Positions 22,777 through 31,498 of a DNA stretch of 49,908 bases are shown here, in pieces. Source of the stretch: Flavobacterium sp. Root935. GTDB taxonomy: Bacteria > Bacteroidota > Bacteroidia > Flavobacteriales > Flavobacteriaceae. Below the pieces are notes generated by a model that had not been told where the DNA came from, searched no databases, and was given only the letters and a program-made list of their open reading frames with translations. The DNA is taken from NCBI RefSeq assembly GCF_001429295.1, contig NZ_LMJL01000008.1, positions 1,095,142 to 1,145,049 on the forward strand. The letters are read 5' to 3'. How positions within the stretch are numbered: the stretch's first letter is position 1; every line of letters starts with the position of its first letter. The position numbers were made by a program, and so were the translations under genes.

Positions 22777-23958
22777 ATGAGTTTTAACGTCAACGAAAAA
22801 GGATATTACGGAGAATTTGGAGGAGCTTATATTCCAGAAATGTTATACCCAAATGTAGAAGAATTACGTCAAAAATACCTTAGTATAATGGACGAACCGG
22901 ATTTTAAAGCCGAATTCAACCAACTGCTAAAAGATTATGTTGGGCGACCAAGTCCGTTGTATTTTGCAAAACGTTTATCTGAAAAATACAACACCAAAGT
23001 CTACTTAAAAAGAGAAGACTTAAATCATACCGGAGCACACAAAGTAAACAATACAATCGGGCAGATTTTACTGGCAAAACGTTTGGGCAAAAAAAGAATT
23101 ATTGCCGAAACTGGTGCTGGCCAGCATGGTGTTGCAACAGCAACTGTTTGTGCCTTAATGGGAATTGAATGTATCGTTTATATGGGTGAAATTGACATTG
23201 CGCGCCAGGCACCAAACGTTGCCCGTATGAAAATGTTAGGCGCTGAAGTTCGCCCAGCACTTTCGGGTTCAAGAACACTTAAAGATGCCACAAACGAGGC
23301 GATTCGCGACTGGATCAATAATCCTGTAGATACACATTATATTATCGGATCTGCGATTGGACCTCATCCTTATCCAGATATGGTAACGCGTTTTCAGAGT
23401 ATTATCTCAGAAGAAATTAAATGGCAGTTAAAGGAAAAAGAAGGACGTGAAAACCCTGATTATGTGGTAGCTTGTATTGGAGGCGGAAGTAACGCAGCGG
23501 GAACGTATTATCACTTTTTGCACGAACCAGAAGTTGGAATTATCGCTGTTGAAGCTGCAGGGAAAGGCGTAGATAGTGGTCACAGCGCTGCAACGAGTAA
23601 ATTAGGAAAAGTAGGCGTTATTCACGGTTGCAAAACTTTGCTAATGCAGACTGCAGACGGACAAATTACTGAACCTTATTCTATTTCAGCAGGATTAGAT
23701 TATCCTGGAGTGGGGCCAATGCATGCACACTTAGCCAAAAGCGGACGTGGTGAATTTTTCTCGGTAACCGATGATGATGCGATGAATGCAGGCTTACAAT
23801 TGACAAAATTAGAGGGAATTATTCCGGCAATCGAAAGTGCGCATGCGTTTGCAGTTTTAGATCAGAAAAAATTTAAACCTACAGATATTGTGGTTATCAG
23901 CCTTTCTGGACGTGGTGACAAAGATTTAGATAATTATATAGATTACTTTAAATTGTAA
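22777..23958 (+). CDS. trpB: Tryptophan synthase beta subunit
   Basis: A 393-residue PLP enzyme that condenses indole and serine. The PLP-binding lysine is in HTGAHKVNN near residue 90, the glycine-rich phosphate loop is GGGSNAAGTY near 235, and the N-terminus GYYGEFGGAYIPE is characteristic. Length is normal and the type is TrpB1, which works with TrpA. TrpA is not directly downstream: a 106-residue protein gene lies between them. Confidence 0.97.
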   Translation: MSFNVNEKGYYGEFGGAYIPEMLYPNVEELRQKYLSIMDEPDFKAEFNQLLKDYVGRPSPLYFAKRLSEKYNTKVYLKREDLNHTGAHKVNNTIGQILLAKRLGKKRIIAETGAGQHGVATATVCALMGIECIVYMGEIDIARQAPNVARMKMLGAEVRPALSGSRTLKDATNEAIRDWINNPVDTHYIIGSAIGPHPYPDMVTRFQSIISEEIKWQLKEKEGRENPDYVVACIGGGSNAAGTYYHFLHEPEVGIIAVEAAGKGVDSGHSAATSKLGKVGVIHGCKTLLMQTADGQITEPYSISAGLDYPGVGPMHAHLAKSGRGEFFSVTDDDAMNAGLQLTKLEGIIPAIESAHAFAVLDQKKFKPTDIVVISLSGRGDKDLDNYIDYFKL

Positions 23959-24027
23959 TAAAAATTGTAATTTGGACGTTCCAATCCGATATCCAAACTC
24001 AAACAAATAAAGAGAAAAATCATAATT

Positions 24028-24348
24028 ATGGAACTATTATTCTCATACGGAACATTAAGATCGAAACAAATTCAAATGCAGATTTTCAATAAAGTTTTAA
24101 ACGGAACTCAAGATCAAATACTGGGTTTCAAATTAAAAAGTTTGCAGATAGAAGAAGAATTTGGAATGGCAGATTATGTCGTTGCAGTGCCAAGTGAAAA
24201 TCTGGAAGACATTATCCATGGTGCTGTCTTTGAGGTTACAAATACAGAATTATTAAAAGTTGATCAATTCGAATCTAATTCATATAAAAGAGTCCAAGTC
24301 AAACTAAAGTCAGGAAGAATGGCATGGGTTTATACAGAAAATAAATAA
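24028..24348 (+). CDS. Gamma-glutamylcyclotransferase/AIG2-like protein
   Basis: A 106-residue protein with the AIG2/GGCT fold start FSYGTLRSKQIQMQIF at about residues 4-19, where the YGTL loop binds the gamma-glutamyl group. A middle segment GAVFEVTNTELLKVDQFE (about 70-87) is the region that usually holds the catalytic glutamate. Family members cleave gamma-glutamyl amines to 5-oxoproline, but many bacterial members have no assigned substrate. It lies between trpB and trpA with about 70 bp on each side and likely shares the trp transcript. A link to tryptophan synthesis is not obvious. Confidence 0.8.
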   Translation: MELLFSYGTLRSKQIQMQIFNKVLNGTQDQILGFKLKSLQIEEEFGMADYVVAVPSENLEDIIHGAVFEVTNTELLKVDQFESNSYKRVQVKLKSGRMAWVYTENK

Positions 24349-24418
24349 TCGATAAATATTACGATAAAAAATACGTAACCGGTTTTTTGCAAACCTGTTA
24401 GGACAAAAACACACACTA

Positions 24419-25180
24419 ATGAACAGAATAACTCAGAAATTACAAGAAGATAAAAAAATACTCTCGATCTATTTTTCTGCAGGATATCCGAACTTAAATG
24501 ATACCGTGCAGATTATTGAAGATTTAGAAAAAAATGGAGTTGACTTAATTGAAATTGGGCTTCCCTTTAGTGATCCTTTGGCAGATGGACCAACCATTCA
24601 GGCAAGTTCTACGCAGGCTCTTCATAACGGAATGACGACTCAAATTCTATTCGATCAGCTGAAGAACATCCGCGAAAGCGTAAAAATTCCATTGATTATT
24701 ATGGGATATTTTAATCCTATGTTACAATATGGTGTTGAAGCTTTTTGTAAAAAATGTGCCGAAATTGGTATTGACGGTTTAATTATTCCAGATCTTCCAG
24801 TAGATGTTTATGCAGATGAATACAAAGCTATTTTTGAAAAATACGGATTAATTAATGTGTTTTTAATTACGCCGCAAACTTCAGACGAACGTATTCGTTT
24901 TATTGACAGCGTCTCAAACGGATTTATTTATATGGTAAGTTCTGCAAGCGTTACAGGATCACAATCTGGTTTTGGAAATGTTCAGGAAGATTATTTCGAA
25001 AGAATCGCAAACCTAAACTTGAAAAACCCTCAAATTGTTGGTTTCGGAATTTCAAATAAAGAAACTTTTAATCAGGCTACTAAATATGCAAAAGGCGCTA
25101 TTATTGGAAGCGCTTTCATAAAGCATTTGAGTGAAAATGGTTCTGGCAAAATTGAGTCTTTTGTTAGAGCGATTCGATAA
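24419..25180 (+). CDS. trpA: Tryptophan synthase alpha subunit
   Basis: A 253-residue TIM-barrel enzyme that releases indole from indole-3-glycerol phosphate. The catalytic Glu is in LIEIGLPFSDPLADGP near residue 44 and the catalytic Asp is in the same block. MGYFNPMLQYG near 99 and VSSASVTGSQSGFG near 173 are conserved loops. It is the last gene of the operon, followed by a terminator. Full length. Confidence 0.97.
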   Translation: MNRITQKLQEDKKILSIYFSAGYPNLNDTVQIIEDLEKNGVDLIEIGLPFSDPLADGPTIQASSTQALHNGMTTQILFDQLKNIRESVKIPLIIMGYFNPMLQYGVEAFCKKCAEIGIDGLIIPDLPVDVYADEYKAIFEKYGLINVFLITPQTSDERIRFIDSVSNGFIYMVSSASVTGSQSGFGNVQEDYFERIANLNLKNPQIVGFGISNKETFNQATKYAKGAIIGSAFIKHLSENGSGKIESFVRAIR

Positions 25181-25244
25181 TTATCCAAACTAAATATCCT
25201 TTCTGTCATTCCGACAAAGGAGGAAAGACAAAATAAACTAATAC

Positions 25245-25278
25245 AGCTGAAATACTAAGTGTTTCAGCTTTTTTTTTC
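25245..25278 (+). terminator. Terminator of the trp operon
   Basis: AGCTGAAA (25245-25252) pairs with TTTCAGCT (25262-25269) around a 9-nt loop, followed by nine T residues. The preceding 25204-25222 holds a short dispersed-repeat fragment (TGTCATTCCGAC). Confidence 0.9.
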
Positions 25279-25325
25279 TCAAAATTATCGAAACCGTTTT
25301 ATGTTAATATTTTGTTAAAATAAAA

Positions 25326-25358
25326 TTAAACAAGCGTTTAAATTAAACAACTGTTTAA
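25326..25358. promoter_or_regulatory. Tandem TetR operators
   Basis: Two perfect palindromes of the form TTAAAC-N4-GTTTAA lie at 25326-25341 and 25343-25358, 17 bp apart centre to centre. The second overlaps the -7 box at 25356-25363. The outer bases of the second extend to a 9-bp inverted repeat (25341-25360). Confidence 0.75.
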
Positions 25359-25363
25359 TTTTG
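25356..25363 (+). promoter_or_regulatory. Promoter -7 box of the efflux operon
   Basis: TAATTTTG matches TAnnTTTG, 29 bp before the ATG at 25385, and overlaps the second palindrome. Confidence 0.65.
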
Positions 25364-25384
25364 CATCCGATTAGAAACAATATC

Positions 25385-26014
25385 ATGTCACAGATCGAAT
25401 TAAACGATAAAAAAATTCAGATTCTTAATGTTGCTGAAAAGCTATTTTCTGAGAAAGGATTTGAGGGGACATCAATACGGGATATTTCCAAAGAGGCAAA
25501 AATTAATATTGCCATGGTTTCGTATTATTTTGGTTCAAAAGAAAGACTTCTAGAAGCTTTGATTTTTTACAAAACTGTTGATTTAAAATTACAACTCGAA
25601 AATTTATTACAGGAAAACCTTGAACCTCTTGAAAAAGTCAATAAATTAATCGAAATTTACATTAACAGAATTTGCCTTAACAAAGGGATTTACAGAGTTT
25701 TACATTTTGAACTTAACAATAAAAAAAGAGAGAAGAGCCTAAATGCGTTTACAGAACTTAAAAAAGGAAATTTAAAATCTGTTGAAAGTATTATCAAACA
25801 GGGTCAGACTCAGGGTGTTTTTAGAAAAGATATTAATATTCAACTAATTACACCAACTATTATTGGAACCTTCTTTCACTTCCATATGAACCGATCTTTC
25901 TTCGAAGAATTATTGGATTTAAAAACAGAAGAAATGTTTAACAATTACATTAAAAACGATCTCACAAAGCACATTCAACAAACTATAAAAGCGCTACTTG
26001 TTTATGAAAATTAG
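25385..26014 (+). CDS. TetR/AcrR-family repressor of the efflux operon
   Basis: A 209-residue regulator with an N-terminal TetR HTH at about residues 10-56 (GFEGTSIRDISKEAKINIAM with YYFGSKERLL). A helical ligand domain follows. The ATG at 25385 is chosen because the earlier in-frame TTG at 25361 is inside the -7 box. It overlaps the next gene by 11 bp, so repressor and efflux proteins are cotranscribed. Tandem palindromes over the promoter indicate self-repression relieved by the pump substrate. The ligand is unknown. Confidence 0.93.
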   Translation: MSQIELNDKKIQILNVAEKLFSEKGFEGTSIRDISKEAKINIAMVSYYFGSKERLLEALIFYKTVDLKLQLENLLQENLEPLEKVNKLIEIYINRICLNKGIYRVLHFELNNKKREKSLNAFTELKKGNLKSVESIIKQGQTQGVFRKDINIQLITPTIIGTFFHFHMNRSFFEELLDLKTEEMFNNYIKNDLTKHIQQTIKALLVYEN

Positions 26015-27323
26015 TCAATTAATGCTCTTTGGAGTTTTCTTTATAGGAATATCTTCAATTGAAGCACAAGAAAAAACAAGTTTAACCTTAGACGAAGCCG
26101 TGAAAATGGCCTGGGAGAAGAGTAACGAAGTTACGCTTGCCAATACTAAGGTAAACACAAAAAAGTATGAATTACAAACGGTTAAGAATAACCAATATCC
26201 AGATTTAAAAATTTCTGGGCAATATCAACGTCTTACAAAAGCTTCGATTGATTTGCCAAATCAAGGTGAAGGTGCTTCTTTGGCTTCTCCAGACCGCGCA
26301 ATGATAGGAATGGCGAATTTAAGCTTACCTCTTTTTGCTGGATTTAAAATTCAAAACAGCATTGAAGCTTACGATAAATTGTACGAAGCTGAAAGTGCTA
26401 ACGCTGAGAAAACAAAAGAAGATGTTGCTTTAAGGGTTATTACCTATTATACTGCTTTATACAAAGCACAAAAAACTTTAGATGCTCTAAATGAGAATCA
26501 AAAAAGCGCTAAACAACGTGTTACTGATTTCATTGAATTGGAAAAAAACGGAATTATTCCGAGAAATGATTTATTGAAAGCGCAATTATTAGTTTCAAAG
26601 ACACAATTATCAATCGATGAAGCTAATAATAATATCACTAACATTAATTATTATTTAACGACAATACTTAAATTAGATCCATCTGTAAAGATTGAGGTAA
26701 ATGAAGAAGATTTCTTCAACTTGAAAACAACCAACGCACCTACATCTGATGCTATGGCTCTTGAAAATAGAAAAGATCTTGAAGCAATTCGTTTACAGCA
26801 AAAAGCTTCAGAAGCTAATATCAAGATTGCAAAAGCAGCTTATTACCCAACTCTTTCATTGTTGGGAGGCTATACCGCTTTAGATCTTAAAGATATTATA
26901 ACTGTAAAATATGCTATGAATTTTGGTTTAGGTTTATCTTATGATTTATCTGGAATTCTAAAAAACAGCGCACATGTTAAAGAAGCAGAAAGCAGAGCTT
27001 TAGAAGTTAAAAATACCGAAGCTATTATGACGGATCGCATTAAAGTTGAAGTTCAAAAATCTCTTGAAGACTATGACTTGGCAATCAATCAAAGTGTAGT
27101 TTATGACGAAGCACTTCAACAAGCAGCTGAAAATTACAGACTTGTAAAAGATAAATTCGATAATGGGTTGGCAGATACCAATGACTTGGTAGAAGCTGAT
27201 GTTGAGCAATTAAGCGCAAAAATAAATACAGCTGTATCAAAAGCGACAATTATTCAAAAATATTACGAACTACTTTCAGTATCAGGACAATTATCACAAT
27301 CATTCAATCTTTCTAAAATATAA
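26004..27323 (+). CDS. TolC-family outer-membrane efflux protein
   Basis: A 439-residue outer-membrane channel protein with signal peptide (cleavage near 20, EAQEK). Two OEP repeats rich in long amphipathic helices form the trans-periplasmic barrel. Conserved features are SLTLDEAVKMAWEKSNEV at about 24-41 and repeated LALRV-type helices. The ATG at 26004 gives a clean signal peptide; an extra MF from a TTG at 25998 is rejected. It starts inside the repressor gene. It would couple with the following HlyD and MFS proteins as a three-part export machine. Confidence 0.93.
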   Translation: MKISQLMLFGVFFIGISSIEAQEKTSLTLDEAVKMAWEKSNEVTLANTKVNTKKYELQTVKNNQYPDLKISGQYQRLTKASIDLPNQGEGASLASPDRAMIGMANLSLPLFAGFKIQNSIEAYDKLYEAESANAEKTKEDVALRVITYYTALYKAQKTLDALNENQKSAKQRVTDFIELEKNGIIPRNDLLKAQLLVSKTQLSIDEANNNITNINYYLTTILKLDPSVKIEVNEEDFFNLKTTNAPTSDAMALENRKDLEAIRLQQKASEANIKIAKAAYYPTLSLLGGYTALDLKDIITVKYAMNFGLGLSYDLSGILKNSAHVKEAESRALEVKNTEAIMTDRIKVEVQKSLEDYDLAINQSVVYDEALQQAAENYRLVKDKFDNGLADTNDLVEADVEQLSAKINTAVSKATIIQKYYELLSVSGQLSQSFNLSKI

Positions 27324-27335
27324 TCGATATCTCTC

Positions 27336-28415
27336 ATGGAAAAGAAAAAGACAAATAAAAAATTCATCATCATACTAACCGTTTTGGTTTTAGTGGGAGG
27401 AACTTACGGAATATCAAAATACATGCACTCATTGGCTCACGAAGAAACAGATGATGCTCAAATTGAGAAAAAAATGAACCCGATTATCCCAAGAGTTTCT
27501 GGGTATATCAGCAAAGTATATGTGAAAGATAATGATTATGTAAAAAAAGGAGATACTTTATTTACTATCGACAAGAGAGATTATCAGTTAAAAATTGATG
27601 AAGCTAATGCTGCTTTATTAGGTGCTGAAGGTCAATATGAAGCTGCAAAAGCTGATATCGGAAGTGCATACGCAAGTATTTCAGTTTCTGATGCTCAAAT
27701 GAGATCTGCAGGTGGTTCTATCGAAAGTGCAAAAATTAGATTGAGACAACTTACAAACGATTACAACCGCTACAATAACTTGTACAAAACTCATACTATT
27801 ACAAAACAACAATATGAGCAGGCTTTAACTGCAAAAGAAGAGGCTGAAAACCAAGTACGTGTTTTAGAACAACAACAAAGAGCAAGTTCTTACCAAAAAT
27901 CTGTTATTCAGTCAAAATCTAAAGTTTCTGACAAACAAACAGAAGTTGCGGCAGCAAACATTAAAAAAGCTAAAACAATGTTAGATGTTGCTCACTTAAA
28001 TCTTTCTTATACAGTGGTAACTGCAGCTATTGATGGTCAAGTTTCTAAAGTTGATATCCAGCCAGGACAATTGGTTCAGCCAGGACAATCTTTATTCTAC
28101 ATTATCAATAATAATGAAGCTTGGGTTGTAGCTAATTTTAAAGAAACACAATTAAACAAAATGGTTGTGGGACAAAAAGTAAGCTTAAAAGTTGATGCGT
28201 ATCCAAATTATGAGTTTAAAGGAACTGTAACTTCATTCTCTCCTGCTACAGGATCTCGTTTTTCATTGTTACCTCCTGATAATGCAACAGGAAACTTCGT
28301 AAAAACAATTCAAAGATTACCAGTAAAAATTAGTTTAGACCAATCAAACGATCCTGAGAAAGTAAAACTTTTAAGACCAGGAATGAATGTTGATGTAGAC
28401 GTACATTTAAAATAA
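27336..28415 (+). CDS. HlyD/EmrA-family membrane fusion protein
   Basis: A 359-residue periplasmic adaptor. An uncleaved N-terminal helix (about 9-27) anchors it in the inner membrane. It is followed by a biotinyl-lipoyl half (HEETDDAQIEKKMNPIIPRV near 36), a long coiled-coil hairpin (about 90-205, rich in Ala, Gln and Lys), the second lipoyl half and a beta-barrel (AWVVANFKETQLNKM near 262). EmrA-type proteins join an MFS pump to TolC. It ends 4 bp before the pump gene. Confidence 0.95.
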   Translation: MEKKKTNKKFIIILTVLVLVGGTYGISKYMHSLAHEETDDAQIEKKMNPIIPRVSGYISKVYVKDNDYVKKGDTLFTIDKRDYQLKIDEANAALLGAEGQYEAAKADIGSAYASISVSDAQMRSAGGSIESAKIRLRQLTNDYNRYNNLYKTHTITKQQYEQALTAKEEAENQVRVLEQQQRASSYQKSVIQSKSKVSDKQTEVAAANIKKAKTMLDVAHLNLSYTVVTAAIDGQVSKVDIQPGQLVQPGQSLFYIINNNEAWVVANFKETQLNKMVVGQKVSLKVDAYPNYEFKGTVTSFSPATGSRFSLLPPDNATGNFVKTIQRLPVKISLDQSNDPEKVKLLRPGMNVDVDVHLK

Positions 28416-28419
28416 ATAA

Positions 28420-30009
28420 ATGGCAACAGCAATACAAGCAGACGACGATTTAGTAGAATACGGCTTCAGACGTGTTGTAATTACAATTACAGCTGTACTT
28501 TGTGCATTGCTGGAAATTGTTGATACCACGATCGTAAACGTAGCTCTAACAGACATGCGCGGAAGTCTTGGTGCTACCTTGACCGATGTGGCGTGGGTAA
28601 TTACAGCATACGCAATTGCGAATGTTATTGTAATTCCGATGACGAGCTGGCTATCACAGCAATTTGGAAGACGTAATTATTTTGTGGCTTCCATCATAAT
28701 ATTTACGGTCTGTTCTTTTTTGTGTGGTAATGCCACAAATATTTGGGAACTTGTAGCCTTTCGATTCGTACAAGGTATGGGTGGTGGAGCGCTTCTGGTA
28801 ACAGCCCAAACAATTATTACAGAAAGTTACCCAGTTGCAAAACGTGGAATGGCGCAGGCAATTTACGGAATGGGTGTAATTGTTGGTCCAACTTTAGGTC
28901 CGCCTTTAGGAGGATATTTAGTAGATAATTATTCTTGGCCGTACATTTTCTACATCAATATTCCATTAGGGATTATTGCTACAATTTTGGCTTTAACTTT
29001 TGTTAGAAGTCCAAAATATGGAGAAAAATTAAAAGCAAATCAGGTTGACTGGTGGGGAATTGTTTTGTTGAGCACCTTTATTGGTTCTTTACAATTCGTA
29101 CTAGAACACGGTCAGCAGGACGATTGGTTTAACGACTCACTTATTGTAACTCTAAGTGTCATAACTGTTTTAGGATTAGTTCTTTTTATTTGGAGAGAGC
29201 TGACCTACAAATATCCAATTGTAAACTTGAGTGTTTTAAAAGATGGAAATTTACGAATCGGAACTATTATGTGTTTCATACTTGGTTTCGGTTTATATGG
29301 CTCGACATTAATTATCCCAATTTATACACAATCCATTTTAGGGTGGACCGCAACTGATGCTGGATTATTATTAATTCCAGGATCTATCACAACGGCGATT
29401 ATGATGCCATTTGTTGGAAATATGATTCAGAAAGGTGTTCCTCAAGGATATATGGTTGGAGTAGGATTTTTAGTTTTCTTCTTCTTTACCTTTATGATGT
29501 ACAGCCGTATGACACCTGATACAGGAGTTGAACATATGTACTGGCCTTTAATTTTAAGAGGAATTGGTCTTGGATTACTTTTCGTGCCTATTACCACACT
29601 TTCGCTTTCTACATTAAAAGGAAAACAAATTGGTGAAGGTGCAGCTTTTACAGGAATGATGCGTCAGTTAGGAGGATCATTTGGTATTGCGATTATTACC
29701 ACTTTCATCACACGTTTCAGCCAGTCACATCGAGTAGATTTAATAAACAATCTTGATCCTGCCAAATTTGAAGTGCAGCAACGAATTGCAGGAATGCAGC
29801 ACGCCTTTATGTCAAAAGGATATAGTGCAGATGTTGCTTTGAAAAAAGCATATCAGGCAATAGAAGGTTCAGTCATGAAACAAAGTACAGTAATGGCTTA
29901 CATGGATATTTTCATGTACTTAGGAATTATGTTTTTATGTTGTATACCGATTATTCTCTTTATCAAAAAAGGGAAGAATAAAATTAATCCCGCAGATGCG
30001 ATGCATTAA
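28420..30009 (+). CDS. DHA2-family (EmrB/QacA) multidrug MFS transporter
   Basis: A 529-residue inner-membrane pump with 14 hydrophobic helices. It has the DHA2 signatures LLEIVDTTIVNVAL near residue 25 (motif D1), SWLSQQFGRRNYF near 70 (motif A) and GPTLGPPLGGYLVDNYSWPYIF near 140-165 (motif C). EmrB-type pumps use the proton gradient to push hydrophobic compounds through the EmrA-TolC duct. It is the last gene of the efflux operon and precedes a strong terminator. Confidence 0.96.
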   Translation: MATAIQADDDLVEYGFRRVVITITAVLCALLEIVDTTIVNVALTDMRGSLGATLTDVAWVITAYAIANVIVIPMTSWLSQQFGRRNYFVASIIIFTVCSFLCGNATNIWELVAFRFVQGMGGGALLVTAQTIITESYPVAKRGMAQAIYGMGVIVGPTLGPPLGGYLVDNYSWPYIFYINIPLGIIATILALTFVRSPKYGEKLKANQVDWWGIVLLSTFIGSLQFVLEHGQQDDWFNDSLIVTLSVITVLGLVLFIWRELTYKYPIVNLSVLKDGNLRIGTIMCFILGFGLYGSTLIIPIYTQSILGWTATDAGLLLIPGSITTAIMMPFVGNMIQKGVPQGYMVGVGFLVFFFFTFMMYSRMTPDTGVEHMYWPLILRGIGLGLLFVPITTLSLSTLKGKQIGEGAAFTGMMRQLGGSFGIAIITTFITRFSQSHRVDLINNLDPAKFEVQQRIAGMQHAFMSKGYSADVALKKAYQAIEGSVMKQSTVMAYMDIFMYLGIMFLCCIPIILFIKKGKNKINPADAMH

Positions 30010-30032
30010 TGTTAATAATTATTTATAATACG

Positions 30033-30073
30033 AAAAAGCCGAGTTCACTTTCCTGTAACTCGGCTTTTTATTT
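30033..30073 (+). terminator. Terminator of the efflux operon
   Basis: AAAAAGCCGAGTT (30033-30045) pairs with AACTCGGCTTTTT (30057-30069) around an 11-nt loop, then more T residues. Because the stem has A and T tails on both sides it could work on either strand, also ending the convergent yaaA. Confidence 0.93.
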
Positions 30074-30135
30074 TACTATTATTTCTTTTCTAAGAGGATA
30101 ATTTTATTGAATTTTTTAAATAATTCTGTAAAAAA

Positions 30136-30171
30136 CTAAGAACCTCAGCTACTTAGAATCTTAGCATCTTA
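30136..30171. repeat. CTTAG array after yaaA
   Basis: CTAAGAACCTCAGCTACTTAG, then AATCTTAGCATCTT: one-sided copy of the TTCTAAG family, touching the yaaA stop codon on the minus strand. Confidence 0.55.
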
Positions 30172-30175
30172 AAAA

Positions 30176-30934
30176 TTATCTTGTGAAAACCAAATGATTT
30201 CCTTTTGAAAGATTGGCATCAAACTGATATCCATCATAATTAAATCCTTTTAAATCATCTACCGTTTCAGCATTGGTATCGATGATATAACGAACCATCA
30301 TACCTCTCGCCTTTTTGGCAAAAAAACTGATCATTTTTAATTTTCCGTCCTTATAATCTTTAAAGTCTGGAGTAATGACAGGAACTTTTAAAGCTTTCAC
30401 ATCAACAGCAGAAAAATATTCGTTACTGGCTAAATTCACGAATAATTCGCCTTTTTTCAATTCTTTATTTAGCGCTTTTGTAACTGTTGGTTTCCAAAAT
30501 TCGTGAAGGTTTTTATATTCACCAACTGGCATTTTGGTTCCCATTTCTAAACGATATGCCTGCATTAAATCAAGCGGTTTCAAAAGACCATAAAGACCAG
30601 ATAAAATTCTTAATTTATCTTGAAGCGCTTCTAATTTCTCTAACGGAATAGTATATGCGTCTAAGCCTGTATAAACATCACCATCAAAAGTATAAACTGC
30701 TGGACGTGCATTCTGAGGCGTAAAAGGAGTTTTCCAATCTTGATTTCTTTTCCAGTTTAAATCTGCCAATTTATCTGAGATTGACATTAATTCAGATAAT
30801 TCAGATGGCTTTTTTTGTTTAACCACTTTATGAACTACTCTTGCTTCTTTTAAAAATGAAGGCTCTGTATGTTTTGTAGTTGGTAATTCTTTTTCGAAAT
30901 TTAAAGACTTTGCTGGCGATATAACTATTTTCAT
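30176..30934 (-). CDS. yaaA: Peroxide-stress protein YaaA (DUF328)
   Basis: A 252-residue member of the YaaA/UPF0246 family. It has the invariable start MKIVISPAKSLNFE and the C-terminal FFAKKARGMMVRYIID near residue 205. E. coli YaaA binds DNA and lowers free iron during hydrogen peroxide stress. Length and motif positions are normal. It is monocistronic with a -7 box 28 bp upstream. It converges with the efflux operon. Confidence 0.94.
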   Translation of the reverse strand: MKIVISPAKSLNFEKELPTTKHTEPSFLKEARVVHKVVKQKKPSELSELMSISDKLADLNWKRNQDWKTPFTPQNARPAVYTFDGDVYTGLDAYTIPLEKLEALQDKLRILSGLYGLLKPLDLMQAYRLEMGTKMPVGEYKNLHEFWKPTVTKALNKELKKGELFVNLASNEYFSAVDVKALKVPVITPDFKDYKDGKLKMISFFAKKARGMMVRYIIDTNAETVDDLKGFNYDGYQFDANLSKGNHLVFTR

Positions 30935-30954
30935 TTGTGCTTTTTTCTATGACT

Positions 30955-30962
30955 CAAAAATA
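30955..30962 (-). promoter_or_regulatory. Promoter -7 box of yaaA
   Basis: TATTTTTG on the minus strand matches TAnnTTTG, about 21-28 bp before the ATG. Confidence 0.5.
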
Positions 30963-31028
30963 CAAATTGCATTTTTAAAAACAGATTATCCTAATTGATT
31001 TGTTTTATTGCTCTATAGTTTTTTCTTC

Positions 31029-31320
31029 CGCCACAAATTACACAAATTACCACGAATTTTTCTTTCATGCAGGTTTAGAAGATTTTTTGCCATAGATTAA
31101 AAAATTCATACAGATTTTTAATCCTTTGAATCCTGTAATCTGCGGCTATTCTCTTTTCGTCTCGAATTACACAAATTACCACTAATTTCTATTTTACTCT
31201 GATTGTTTCCATTTTTTACCACAGATTAAAAAGATTTACACAGATTTTTTAATCCTTTTAATCCTGTAATCTGTGGCAGAAAAAAATAAATTCGTGGTAA
31301 TTTGTGTAATTCGTGGCAAA
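31029..31320. repeat. Composite nested repeat (ACAAATTAC / ACAGATTAA families)
   Basis: In the 564-bp gap before the tRNA nucleotidyltransferase gene, words of type ACAAATTAC (31032-31060 and 31168-31185) alternate with two hairpin-like blocks of the type AGATTAAA...TTTAATCCTTT...GTAATCTG (31084-31146 and 31218-31277). A final inverted array, GTGGTAATTTGTGTAATTCG (about 31290-31316), closes it. No coding sequence is supported. Confidence 0.65.
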
Positions 31321-31411
31321 CCTTTTTCTCAATTCATAAAAATCGATATTAAAAACTATTAATTTCTTCAAAAAAGTGAGCTGTAGATTATAATAGGCAT
31401 TTTCTATGTTG

Positions 31412-31419
31412 TAAATTTG
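31412..31419 (+). promoter_or_regulatory. Promoter -7 box of the tRNA nucleotidyltransferase gene
   Basis: TAAATTTG matches TAnnTTTG. It lies 87 bp before the GTG start and directly before a large palindrome, which would form the 5-prime end of the transcript. Confidence 0.55.
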
Positions 31420-31420
31420 C

Positions 31421-31475
31421 ATGCATTTTTATTCTATTTTAATAGAAACTATTTCTATTAAAATATAAAATGCAT
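31421..31475. repeat. Two-tier palindrome in the tRNA nucleotidyltransferase leader
   Basis: A perfect 14-bp inverted repeat with 3-nt loop (31435-31465; arms TATTTTAATAGAAA) sits inside a second pair, ATGCATTTT (31421-31429) and AAAATGCAT (31467-31475). If transcribed it would fold into one long hairpin. Confidence 0.7.
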
Positions 31476-31498
31476 TTTACTCAAAAATCACTGAATTC

